The notes beneath the pieces were generated by a model. It was not told where the DNA came from. It saw only the letters and a list, made by a program, of their open reading frames with translations, and searched no databases. The translations under genes and the position numbers were made by a program. A stretch of 64,000 nucleotides of DNA from Rhizobium leucaenae USDA 9039 (GTDB taxonomy: Bacteria; Pseudomonadota; Alphaproteobacteria; Rhizobiales; Rhizobiaceae), in assembly GCF_000426285.1 (NCBI RefSeq), contig NZ_AUFB01000023.1:1-64000 (forward strand), in the 5' to 3' direction. Below, piece after piece: positions 15,837 through 25,870 of the stretch. Position 1 is the stretch's first letter. Each line of letters begins with the position of its first letter.

Positions 15837-16667
15837 CTACCAGGTGGTGATTCGCAAACCGATACGGATCTCATGCCGCGACAAGGCTCCGTCGCGGCCC
15901 ATCGCGCCGCCGGCGCCGGCCGCCGAATCTGCAGCGGAATAGCCAAACATGTCGCCCCCGGCGATATGCGAGAAACGATAGCCGAGATCCACCTTCACAT
16001 TCGGGGCGACTTCGTAGGCGACGCCGGCCATCAAGGCATAGGTCATGCGCCAGTCGCTTTCGCCGGGATAACGCGCGCTGACCGAAGCAGCACCACCGCA
16101 ACCGGAGACGCCATCGGCACAGGAGCCGATCGCATTGACGCTGTTCCAGGAGACCCTTGTTGCGCCCAGGCCGGCGCCGACATAGGGCGTGAAGCCGGCG
16201 AGCGTGCCGAGATCGACATAGCCGTTCACCATCAGGCTGCCCGCCTTGAAAGAGGAGCGCGCTCTGGTGGAGCAACCCGTGCCGCCAGCCCCGCCGGCGC
16301 AGGGCGAAGCGGTCGAAATCCGACCATCGAAATCGCCGCTGAAATAGTCGCCGGTGACATCGGCACGAAACAGATCGTTGAACTGATAGCCAACACCGAG
16401 GCCGCCCGAAAAATCGCCGCTGAAGCGGTCGGAGTCAAAGCGGCTCGAGCTATAGTCGCCGCTTATGGGATCATACGTGCGAAAGGTCGTGTCGTCGCGG
16501 CTGGCGTTGACGGCATAACCGACATCGCCCCGCACGTACCAGCCCCGTGCATCCTTGACGCTGACTTCGGGCATCTTGATCTCCGGCGGCAGATCAGCCG
16601 CAACGGCGGCGCCCGCAACCGCGCTCGCCATCATCACGGCCAGCGCCAAAGCGTCGAAACGGATCAT
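15837..16667 (-). CDS. Omp25/Omp31-like outer-membrane beta-barrel protein
   Basis: 276 residues with a signal peptide (ALAVMMASAVAGAAVAADLP). The mature start GWYVRGDVGYAVN, the repeated amphipathic strands (GGLGVGYQFND, FRADVTGDYFSG, GYVDLGTLAGFTPYVGAGLG, KVDLGYRFSHIAGGDMFGY) and the terminal strand HEIRIGLRITTW ending in an aromatic residue are those of an 8-strand barrel of the OmpA-like porin family of Rhizobiales. A loop contains several cysteines (SPCAGGAGGTGCS). The next gene upstream encodes a clear paralogue with the same plan. Structural or adhesion role probable. Confidence 0.85.
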   Translation of the reverse strand: MIRFDALALAVMMASAVAGAAVAADLPPEIKMPEVSVKDARGWYVRGDVGYAVNASRDDTTFRTYDPISGDYSSSRFDSDRFSGDFSGGLGVGYQFNDLFRADVTGDYFSGDFDGRISTASPCAGGAGGTGCSTRARSSFKAGSLMVNGYVDLGTLAGFTPYVGAGLGATRVSWNSVNAIGSCADGVSGCGGAASVSARYPGESDWRMTYALMAGVAYEVAPNVKVDLGYRFSHIAGGDMFGYSAADSAAGAGGAMGRDGALSRHEIRIGLRITTW

Positions 16668-16856
16668 TACCCCTCGCCTTCCAACCTCGGGCCGGTCCTG
16701 GCTTTAAAGCCCGTTTGCCCTTATCGTCCCCGCCATGTTGGCTCTCCGAGAGAAGAGACCGGCCGAGCCGTAGCCATTGTCATTTCATTAACCATAGGGA
16801 ATTTGTGGTTAACGAAGGTTTAAAAGTCGGCTGAAATGCCTTAACGGCGCGAGAAA

Positions 16857-16893
16857 AAGAAAAAGCCGCCCGGACGAACCGGACGGCTTTTCA
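16857..16893 (-). terminator. Terminator of the second outer-membrane protein gene
   Basis: AAAAGCCGcCCGG / CCGGaCGGCTTTT arms around ACGAA, 22 bp past the stop of the gene at 16915-17766; on the minus strand it is followed by a T-rich tract (TTTTTCTTTTT). Confidence 0.85.
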
Positions 16894-16914
16894 AAGGCTT
16901 GGACGTGGAGAGGC

Positions 16915-17766
16915 TTACTTATAGACCGGCTGCTGGACGGGGATATCGGCCGGCGGCATGTAGCTGGCAGTCTGGCAGCCGCCGAACGTATAGCGTGCGC
17001 CGATGCGGGCTTCATGCAGGTTCAGACCCTTTTCGTAGCCGGGACCGCCGTTTTCCGCATAGCCGAACATATCGCCGCCTTCGACATGGCGGAAGCGATA
17101 GCCGACGTCGGCCTTGAGATTGCACGAGAGGTCGATCGAAGTACCGGCCATCAGGGCGTAGGTGAAGCGCCAGCTACCGCGACCTTTATGCGTAACGGTA
17201 TCGTCGCAGGAGCTCGAATCGGCGTCGGAGCAGGAGGTATTCTTGAGGTTGCTCCATTTGACATAGGTGCCGCCGAGACCACCGCCCACATAGGGGGTGA
17301 AGATCCCGTAAGTGCCGATATCGACATAGGCGTTGGCGAGCAAGCTATAGGCCGTCAGCGACGCCACGTCTCGGGAAGTGGCGGGCACGGCGGTGAAACC
17401 AGGGCCGCAGGCTCCGCAGTCGCCGCTCGTCGAGCCCTTGAAATTGGACTTGAAGAGATAGTCCAGCGTTACGTCCGTGCGCAGGTAGTTGTTGATCTGA
17501 TAACCGACACCGCCGCCGAGCGTCACATTGTCCCCAAGCTTTGCACTGTCGAAATCGACAAGGCTAGAGTTGGAGCCCTGGAAATAGTTGGCGCCGCGCA
17601 GATTGGTGAAGGCGTAACCGACATCACCGCGCAGATACCAGCCGCTCGACTGGCTGACAGCCACTTCCGGCGCCTGCTGCGCCGGCTCCGGCGTATAGAG
17701 ATCGGCTGAAAAAGCGGATGTGCCGATAAGCAGAGCGGCAGCGGCCCCAATCAAAGTTTTCATCAT
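16915..17766 (-). CDS. Omp25/Omp31-like outer-membrane beta-barrel protein, paralogue of 15837-16667
   Basis: 283 residues from ATG 17766, with GGAG upstream; an upstream in-frame start is rejected because the signal peptide begins here (MMKTLIGAAAALLIGTSAFS). Strands match the neighbour: SGWYLRGDVGYAFTNL, TPYVGGGLGGTYVKWS, ADVGYRFRHVEGGDMFGY, LHEARIGARYTF. After the last strand there is an extra tail (GGCQTASYMPPADIPVQQPV) that the paralogue lacks. Two cysteine-bearing loops (GDCGACG, TSCSDADSSSCDD) are also present. Probably a tandem duplication; separate terminators suggest separate transcripts. Confidence 0.85.
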   Translation of the reverse strand: MMKTLIGAAAALLIGTSAFSADLYTPEPAQQAPEVAVSQSSGWYLRGDVGYAFTNLRGANYFQGSNSSLVDFDSAKLGDNVTLGGGVGYQINNYLRTDVTLDYLFKSNFKGSTSGDCGACGPGFTAVPATSRDVASLTAYSLLANAYVDIGTYGIFTPYVGGGLGGTYVKWSNLKNTSCSDADSSSCDDTVTHKGRGSWRFTYALMAGTSIDLSCNLKADVGYRFRHVEGGDMFGYAENGGPGYEKGLNLHEARIGARYTFGGCQTASYMPPADIPVQQPVYK

Positions 17767-18087
17767 GGCTTTGGCTCCAAATTTATTGCCATTGGCACGA
17801 CAAACGCCTGCCAATCGAAAGACATGATATGGATAATGAATGATAAGGGTTAAAACCCGATTAACTACGAATATTTACTCTGTTTATTTGCCCGATATAC
17901 TTTGTTTTATACATTAGCAACTAATGAAATTAAGATCGTCCGACGGGAAGGATCTTCGTCGATGCGGCTTTTTACGCCGGGGCGACCGGACCCACGAAGC
18001 CAAGCTGTTTCGGGGCTTTTAAACCAATTGGCAATAATCAGACCGTTACGATGAGCGCGGCCGGGGCACAAAACATAGAGGAAGTCG
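17767..18087. other. AT-rich intergenic region between divergent genes
   Basis: About 320 bp, unusually AT-rich for this window at 17830-17935 (GATTAACTACGAATATTTAC and neighbours). It must hold the promoter of the outer-membrane gene (minus) and of the SH3 gene (plus). I see no ORF of interest and no clear RNA structure. Confidence 0.6.
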
Positions 18088-18642
18088 TTGACTTACTTTC
18101 ACAATCTGTGCGCCTGTCTATGCCTCGCGCTAATCTTCCTGACGACCGCAGCCATCGCTGGACCAATTCGGATACAGCCCGCTACCGCGCCAAGTTGGAA
18201 CAAGGGACGGGAGACGGGTCTGCCGATCCCTCGCTTCGTATCGCTGAAGGCGTATAAAGCGCGCATGCGCGTCGGGCCATCAACGATCTATCCCACCAAG
18301 TGGATTTATATGAAGCCCGGCCTGCCGCTGGAGATCATTGACGAATACGGCCATTGGCGTCAGGTGCGCGATGATGCCGGCACTACCGGGTGGATGCACA
18401 GCGCGCTTCTTTCCGGGCTGCGCACGGCCGTTGTCGGGCCATGGCTGAAGGCAAACGCAATGCTGCGCGGAAGCCCCGAAACCACGGCGACACTTATCGC
18501 CGAATTGCAGCCCGGCGTCCTGCTGTCGCTGCGCTCCTGCACCGGCACCTGGTGCAGCGTCTCCGTACAGAAACATTCCGCAAGCGGCTATATCAGGCAG
18601 AACATGCTCTGGGGTGCCTATCCCGGCGAAATGTTTCGGTGA
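18088..18642 (+). CDS. Secreted SH3-domain protein
   Basis: 184 residues starting at TTG 18088, supported by AGAGGAAG 3 nt before it. The N-terminus is a signal peptide (LCLALIFLTTAAIAGPIRI). Two bacterial SH3-like units follow: residues ~50-110 (YKARMRVGPSTIYPTKWIYM, WRQVRDDAGTTGWMHSALLS) and ~118-175 (ANAMLRGSPETTATLIAELQ, SGYIRQNMLWG). Proteins of this kind (PF06347 type) bind peptidoglycan or other periplasmic ligands; the ligand here is unknown. It converges with glmM; a perfect hairpin lies between them. Confidence 0.8.
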   Translation: MTYFHNLCACLCLALIFLTTAAIAGPIRIQPATAPSWNKGRETGLPIPRFVSLKAYKARMRVGPSTIYPTKWIYMKPGLPLEIIDEYGHWRQVRDDAGTTGWMHSALLSGLRTAVVGPWLKANAMLRGSPETTATLIAELQPGVLLSLRSCTGTWCSVSVQKHSASGYIRQNMLWGAYPGEMFR

Positions 18643-18732
18643 ACCTTTTGCCACGCGCGATGCCGACGATTCTCGAAACCGGCCCTTAATACAGCAAGCG
18701 GATTTTGCCTCGTCCCGCACCAAGAAACGCTG

Positions 18733-18756
18733 ATGGCCGCCTCGTGAGGCGGCCAT
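18733..18756. terminator. Bidirectional hairpin between convergent genes
   Basis: Perfect 11-bp inverted repeat ATGGCCGCCTC/GAGGCGGCCAT at 18733-18743 and 18746-18756. It lacks a long T-tract on either side but sits between the SH3 gene (plus) and glmM (minus), as expected for a shared terminator. Confidence 0.55.
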
Positions 18757-18793
18757 GAATTTCAAGCGGATATCCGAATAGCCGACAGCTTAA

Positions 18794-20146
18794 TCAGGCA
18801 GCGTTGCGGACGTTCGAGATCACATCGATCAGGCCGCCGACGATGCGCTCGATCTGCCCGCGATCGTCGCCCTCCGCCATGACGCGGATCAGCGGCTCGG
18901 TGCCGGACGGGCGGATAACCAGGCGACCGTTGCGGGCGAGTTCATTTTCGGCATCGGCGATCGCCTGGCGCACCTGCATGTCTTCCAACGGCTTGCCGCC
19001 GGAAATGCGGACATTGCGCAGGAGCTGCGGCACCGGCTCAAAGCGCCGGCAGACTTCGCTGACCGGCTTGCCGGTACGCTTGACCGCAGCCAGGATCTGC
19101 AGCGCCGCCACGAGGCCGTCGCCTGTCGTGCCGTAGTCGGAGAGCACGATATGGCCGGACTGCTCGCCGCCGACATTATAGTTATGCTGGCGCATATGCT
19201 CGACGACATAGCGGTCGCCGACCGCGGTGCGGGCAAGTGCCATGCCCTTGTCTTCCAGGAAGCGTTCCAGTCCGAGATTGGACATGACGGTGGCGACGAT
19301 GCCATTGCCGCGCAGCAACTGGCTCTCCGCCCAGCTCTCGGCGATGACGGCCATCAGTTGGTCACCGTCTATGATCGTACCGGTTTCGTCGACGATGATG
19401 ACGCGATCGGCGTCGCCGTCCAGCGCAATGCCGATATCGGCACGCACCTCGTCCACCTTCTTCTGCAGCGCGACGGGGCTGGTGGAACCACAATTGAGAT
19501 TGATGTTGGTGCCGTTCGGCTCGTTGCCGATGGTGACGACATCGGCGCCGAGTTCCCAGAGCACAGCAGGCGCGACCTTGTAAGCGGCGCCATTGGCGCA
19601 GTCGATGGCGATGCGCAGGCCCTGCAGCGTGACATCGCGCGGCAGCGTGCGCTTGGCGTGCTCGATATAACGGTCATGCACGCCGTCGACGCGCTTGGCG
19701 CGGCCAATGTTTTCCGACTTGGCGAGATGCGCCGTAATGTCCTTTTCCAGCAAATCTTCGATCTTCGTTTCGAGATCGTCTGACAGCTTATAGCCATCGG
19801 GGCCGAAAAGCTTGATGCCGTTGTCTTCGTAAGGATTGTGCGAAGCCGAAATCATCACGCCGATATCGGCGCGGAGCGACCGCGTCAGCATGGCGACAGC
19901 AGGCGTCGGGATAGGGCCGAGAACGAACGCATCGACACCGGCTGCGGTGAAGCCGGCCACCATGGCGTTTTCCAGCATATAGCCGGAGAGACGCGTATCC
20001 TTGCCGATAACCACTCGATGTCGATGACTGCCCCTATGGAAGATCGTTCCGGCGGCGATGCCCACGCGCATGGCGAGATCCGGCGTCATCGGATAGATAT
20101 TGGATTGACCGCGGATTCCGTCCGTTCCGAAATAGCGACGTTTCAT
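18794..20146 (-). CDS. glmM: Phosphoglucosamine mutase
   Basis: Interconverts glucosamine-6-phosphate and glucosamine-1-phosphate for UDP-GlcNAc synthesis. 450 residues from ATG 20146 (GGGAG upstream). RYFGTDGIRGQ at the start, the catalytic phosphoserine in MISASHNPYEDNGIK, the metal loop ALDGDADRVIIVD, GGEQSGHIVLSD and the phosphate-binding RPSGTEPLIRVM are all intact. It follows ftsH on the same strand, the order common in alphaproteobacteria, but strong terminators separate them. Confidence 0.96.
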   Translation of the reverse strand: MKRRYFGTDGIRGQSNIYPMTPDLAMRVGIAAGTIFHRGSHRHRVVIGKDTRLSGYMLENAMVAGFTAAGVDAFVLGPIPTPAVAMLTRSLRADIGVMISASHNPYEDNGIKLFGPDGYKLSDDLETKIEDLLEKDITAHLAKSENIGRAKRVDGVHDRYIEHAKRTLPRDVTLQGLRIAIDCANGAAYKVAPAVLWELGADVVTIGNEPNGTNINLNCGSTSPVALQKKVDEVRADIGIALDGDADRVIIVDETGTIIDGDQLMAVIAESWAESQLLRGNGIVATVMSNLGLERFLEDKGMALARTAVGDRYVVEHMRQHNYNVGGEQSGHIVLSDYGTTGDGLVAALQILAAVKRTGKPVSEVCRRFEPVPQLLRNVRISGGKPLEDMQVRQAIADAENELARNGRLVIRPSGTEPLIRVMAEGDDRGQIERIVGGLIDVISNVRNAA

Positions 20147-20314
20147 ATGCACTCCCGTGATTGCAGCGTCCCCTGAGGGACTGCGGCATCCCGTTCTCCT
20201 CCCCGGAATTCCATGGGCGGCGCGAACATCGATGCTTGAGGCTCATGCCATAGATTGCAAACCTCGGCACTTAAATTACCAAGAAAGCGTATTACAACGC
20301 GTTACTGTTAATAA

Positions 20315-20440
20315 GCACTAAAAAAGGTCAGTTCTCCACTGAAACGGAACCGGCCTCCTAGTCTATCGGCGTAAACGGCAATGGAAGTTGGTATTGCCGC
20401 AGAAAAAAAGGCCGACCCCACTTGAAAGGGACCGGCCTCT
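20315..20440 (-). terminator. ftsH terminator and a decayed upstream copy
   Basis: The proximal hairpin (20402-20440) reads on the minus strand AGGCCGGTCCC ... GGGGTCGGCCT, then TTTTTTTCT: a strong intrinsic terminator. About 85 bp further on, 20315-20358 carries a similar sequence (GGTCAG ... ACCGGCC next to AAAAAA), apparently a diverged second copy. The rest of 20147-20469 holds no gene. Confidence 0.75.
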
Positions 20441-20469
20441 TTGTCTTTACGTTCGACTCGCACCGAGCG

Positions 20470-22413
<1,944 letters not shown>

Positions 22414-22537
22414 CGAACTCCCCAGCACTGAAACTTCCGCCGTCGAACGGCGGCATTACTTGATCCCTAACATAGGGTTGCGCCAAGCCATTGCCAAGGC
22501 AAACCGCATCGCCACATGTTTTTTCCGTCAATAACTC

Positions 22538-23860
22538 TCAAAGTGGCGGCCGCGCATAGGGTGCACGGCCAAAGCAGGCCGACAACCGATCCGCAAATGT
22601 GAGATCGAATCGTGTCAAAAAGCGGTCGAAAGGCGCAAGATACGGCACAATCGCGACAGACGCGGCGTTTTCGCCGTCGCCGGCGATCACCAGCGGCAGC
22701 ACCGCCCGCGCACGCTGCACGGCACCTTTAGGCAAACTCTCCGGAAATTCTGCAGCACCTTTTGCCCCTGCCGCTTCGATACGGATGGCGGTCGGGCCGC
22801 GATTGACGATCCGGAAGCGGCCGTCCCATATGCCATCCGCTCCCGACGCAAGCTCAAGCGGCCGGATATCGCGGTTTTCGCGCATGAGATAAAGCCCGTC
22901 CCGGCGCAGATCGAAAAGGACCCCGCCCGCCGTGCGCCGCCCCGGCTTTCCCTCGCCCATGAAATCGAGGATGCGGCGCATCCGTTCGCGGCCCGGCCCG
23001 TAGGGTTCACCGCCGAATACGGCCGTAAGATAAGGGAGCGCATAGGAGAGAACTGCCTCGTCAGCGGCCAGCGCATCGCGGCTGACAGCACAAAGCACGC
23101 CTGCATGCACCGTCACATATCTATCCAGCCAAGCAGTAGCTTCCATCGAAAGTGCCGTGCGAGTCGAACCGCCATCCAGCACTGAAGGCGGCGCGGCATT
23201 CTGCGCCAGGCGTTTGCGCGTGCGCACGCGCTCATAGCGGACATCCTCGTTGCTGGGATCGTCCAGCCAGGACATGCCCCGCTCTGTGAGATAGGCGCGA
23301 ATATCCGCCCGCCGGCAGGCAAGAAACGGCCTGACGATCCAGACACGTCGATCGAAGAGCATGGCGTCAGCAATGCCGGTACCGGCAATGCCCTCACCTT
23401 CGTTCAAACGTGCCGCGCGCATGGCCAAGGTCTCGCGCTGGTCATCGAGCGTGTGGGCGGTAACGACGACATTGGCAGAGATTTTGTCGGCGATATCGGT
23501 AAGCAGCTCGTAACGTGCGCCGCGTGCGGCCGCCATAATGCCGTTCTTCGGCTTCTCGCCCTCCCAGCGACGAGCGACATGGGGCACGCCAAGCGATGCG
23601 CAGAGAGCGGCAACATCGCGCGCTTCATCGGCCGATTCTGCACGCAAGCCATGATCGATCGTAGCGGCGGAAAGGGCGACGTTTGAAGTCGGGAAGGCTT
23701 TCAACCGTTCGGCAAGAGCAACCAAAAGGCCGGTGGAATCGCTGCCGCCGGAAATGGCGACCAGAATATGGGCAGGCTTGAAAAGGGAATGAATAAAATC
23801 GGCCGCTGCAGCGTCGGGCATTCGGGCTGTGGCAGCAGCAGTCACAGCGTTACCGGACAT
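22538..23860 (-). CDS. tilS: tRNA(Ile)-lysidine synthetase
   Basis: Converts wobble C34 of tRNA-Ile(CAU) to lysidine so that it reads AUA; essential in bacteria. The N-terminal PP-loop HILVAISGGSDSTGLLVALA is clear, followed by VVVTAHTLDDQRETLAMR and IVRPFLACRRADIRAYL of the catalytic domain, and SWLDDPSNEDVRYERVRTR. 440 residues, with a longer C-terminal region than the shortest family members. It starts 5 bp from the cpoB stop and is probably the end of the pal-cpoB-tilS run, with ftsH downstream. Confidence 0.93.
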   Translation of the reverse strand: MSGNAVTAAATARMPDAAAADFIHSLFKPAHILVAISGGSDSTGLLVALAERLKAFPTSNVALSAATIDHGLRAESADEARDVAALCASLGVPHVARRWEGEKPKNGIMAAARGARYELLTDIADKISANVVVTAHTLDDQRETLAMRAARLNEGEGIAGTGIADAMLFDRRVWIVRPFLACRRADIRAYLTERGMSWLDDPSNEDVRYERVRTRKRLAQNAAPPSVLDGGSTRTALSMEATAWLDRYVTVHAGVLCAVSRDALAADEAVLSYALPYLTAVFGGEPYGPGRERMRRILDFMGEGKPGRRTAGGVLFDLRRDGLYLMRENRDIRPLELASGADGIWDGRFRIVNRGPTAIRIEAAGAKGAAEFPESLPKGAVQRARAVLPLVIAGDGENAASVAIVPYLAPFDRFLTRFDLTFADRLSACFGRAPYARPPL

Positions 23861-23865
23861 CTCGA

Positions 23866-24906
23866 TCAGCAGGCAAGACGCTTTTGTTCGCTGGCCACCT
23901 TGGTGGTAACGGCCTTCGAAGCCTTCGGATAGCGCTTGGTCACTTCGCGCAGCGTCGCGCAGGCCGTATCCTTGTTGTCGAGGGCGGCAAGCGACATGCC
24001 GAGCTTCAAGAGCATTTCCGGCGCCTTTTCCGAGGTGCTGTATTTCTGATGCGCGTTCAGGAAGGTCTTGGCCGCATCATTGTATTTGCCCTGCGAATAA
24101 AGCGCTTCACCAAGCCAGAAGTTGGCATCGGCCGCGCGGGCGCTGTTCGGATAGCTGTCGATATACTGGCGGAACTCCTGTTCGGCGACGCTGTAGTCGC
24201 CGGACAGGACGTGGCCATAGGCCGATTTATACTGATCGCCTTCGCTGCCGAGCGAGGCCGTCTGACTTCCGGAGCCCGCAGCCGGCGCAGCACCCGAACC
24301 GTTATTGGCGCGCGTCGCGGTCGAGCCGACCTGCTTGCCGCTCTGATCGAACTGGATCGAGCCGAGCTGGCTCGGCGGCTTGCCAGAACCGCCGCCCTGT
24401 TGCGCGGTGTTCGGGGCGTCGCCGCCCTGCGAATCGCTGATGACGCCGGCGATGTCGTCCTGCTGCTGACCGCCGCCGCCCTGCGCCGGGACATCGGCTT
24501 CGCTCTTCTTCATCGGGGCGGCGCCGGCACCAGCGCCTGCCGCACCGCCGGTACTTCCACCGCTACGCTTTTCAAGCTGCTGGAAGCGGAATTCATTGTC
24601 CTCCTGCGTCTTGCGGATCTGCTCCTGCATCTGCAGCAACTGATAGCTCATCTCTTCGACGCGGCCGTTCAACTGGCGCATCTGGTCTTCAAGCTGCTGC
24701 AAGCGGACTTCGGCATCGCTGTTTTGCACGTTGATGACGGGTGCCTGCCCGAACTGCCTTTGCGGAGCCGCATTGTTCGGAACCGCTTGTTCCGGCGCAC
24801 TGCGACCGCCTAAATGGAGCCCGAAAAGCGATAAGGCAGAGGCGTTACGCTCACTACCGGCGACGGCGGCGAAACAAAGTAAGCTCGCCACGACAAGTTT
24901 TCTCAT
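23866..24906 (-). CDS. cpoB: Tol-Pal associated periplasmic protein CpoB (YbgF)
   Basis: Periplasmic coordinator of Tol-Pal function and peptidoglycan synthesis during constriction. 346 residues from ATG 24906 (AGGA upstream), signal peptide LVVASLLCFAAVAGSERNAS. Residues ~60-115 are a trimeric coiled coil (VRLQQLEDQMRQLNGRVEEM), then a Gly/Gln/Ala-rich linker longer than in E. coli, then three TPR repeats (QYKSAYGHVLSGDYSVAEQE, ANFWLGEALYSQGKYNDAAK, EMLLKLGMSLAALDN). It follows pal after a terminator, in the usual last position of the tol-pal cluster. Confidence 0.9.
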   Translation of the reverse strand: MRKLVVASLLCFAAVAGSERNASALSLFGLHLGGRSAPEQAVPNNAAPQRQFGQAPVINVQNSDAEVRLQQLEDQMRQLNGRVEEMSYQLLQMQEQIRKTQEDNEFRFQQLEKRSGGSTGGAAGAGAGAAPMKKSEADVPAQGGGGQQQDDIAGVISDSQGGDAPNTAQQGGGSGKPPSQLGSIQFDQSGKQVGSTATRANNGSGAAPAAGSGSQTASLGSEGDQYKSAYGHVLSGDYSVAEQEFRQYIDSYPNSARAADANFWLGEALYSQGKYNDAAKTFLNAHQKYSTSEKAPEMLLKLGMSLAALDNKDTACATLREVTKRYPKASKAVTTKVASEQKRLAC

Positions 24907-25004
24907 ACGGATCATCCTGTCCATTGATTCTTCGCGCCCTGGGACGCGAACAGGAGATTTTTACAATTAATCTCAAAAAGCAACGGAGTTCGGCCAAAGT
25001 GTGG

Positions 25005-25038
25005 TCAAAAAAGCAAAGGCGGCCACGGGGACCGCCTT
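25005..25038 (-). terminator. pal terminator
   Basis: Minus strand AAAGGCGG ... CCGCCTTT around a 9-nt loop, followed by GCTTTTTTG, 29 bp past the pal stop. It should limit transcription from tol-pal into cpoB. Confidence 0.85.
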
Positions 25039-25066
25039 TGTGCATTTCGGCCGGAATTTCCGTCTA

Positions 25067-25600
25067 TCAGGAACCGGCGCCGTTGAGCACGGTGACTGCG
25101 CGGCGGTTCTGCGACCAGCAGGAAATATCGTCGCAGGTAGCGACCGGACGTTCCTTGCCATAGGAGATCGTCTTCATGCGCTGAGCCGGAACGCCGCGCG
25201 ACGCGAGATAATCCTTGGTGGCGGCAGCACGGCGGGCGCCGAGAGCCAGGTTGTATTCGCGCGTGCCGCGCTCGTCGGCATGGCCTTCGACGGTGATCGC
25301 GTAGTTGGGATAACGAGCGAGCCACTGGGCCTGACGGTCGAGCGTCTGAGAGGCATCGGCGCGGATCGAAGAGCTGTCGGTATCGAAGAAGATGCGATCG
25401 CCAACATTGACCGTGAAATCCTGCGGCGAGCCCGGAGCGGCATTGCCGGCGCCATTGAGGCCAAGGCCATTGGCATCGTTCGGCAAGCCCTTTTTGGATG
25501 CGCAGCCGGCAAGCGAAAGGCCGACGAAAAGTGCGATCATGATCGGGTTGCGGGCGAGGTTTTGCATGTGGCCAACGGCCGGGTTTGCGATGCGGCTCAT
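25067..25600 (-). CDS. pal: Peptidoglycan-associated lipoprotein Pal
   Basis: Outer-membrane lipoprotein linking to peptidoglycan. The signal peptide ends in the lipobox LSLAGC, giving Cys as the lipid-modified residue. The C-terminal OmpA-type domain has RIFFDTDSSSIRADASQTLD and ITVEGHADERGTREYNLALG, with the diaminopimelate-binding Asp/Arg in HADERG and the end segment ARRAAATKDYL. Start ATG 25600 has GGAGAG upstream. tolB lies 270 bp upstream on the same strand. Confidence 0.95.
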   Translation of the reverse strand: MSRIANPAVGHMQNLARNPIMIALFVGLSLAGCASKKGLPNDANGLGLNGAGNAAPGSPQDFTVNVGDRIFFDTDSSSIRADASQTLDRQAQWLARYPNYAITVEGHADERGTREYNLALGARRAAATKDYLASRGVPAQRMKTISYGKERPVATCDDISCWSQNRRAVTVLNGAGS

Positions 25601-25870
25601 GGCCGGTCTCTCCTTAAGTCTCTATCAGGGTTGCCAGACTGTAACCGGGTTCGGTTAATCCGATTCCAACAAATATGGTTAATGATGTCCTAAACTTGTC
25701 CCGAATTGGTCCACTCACAGGACTTTGCGGCGACAAAGTGACGCTTGAGCGGATCAGCGACATTTCGAGCCGCCGCCCGCACAAGCTGCTTTCTTTACAT
25801 GATCTTATCCGAAACCGGTCCGCGCTTTGCACAGCGCGAACCGTCGCCACACGATCATGCTCGGCCAGCC

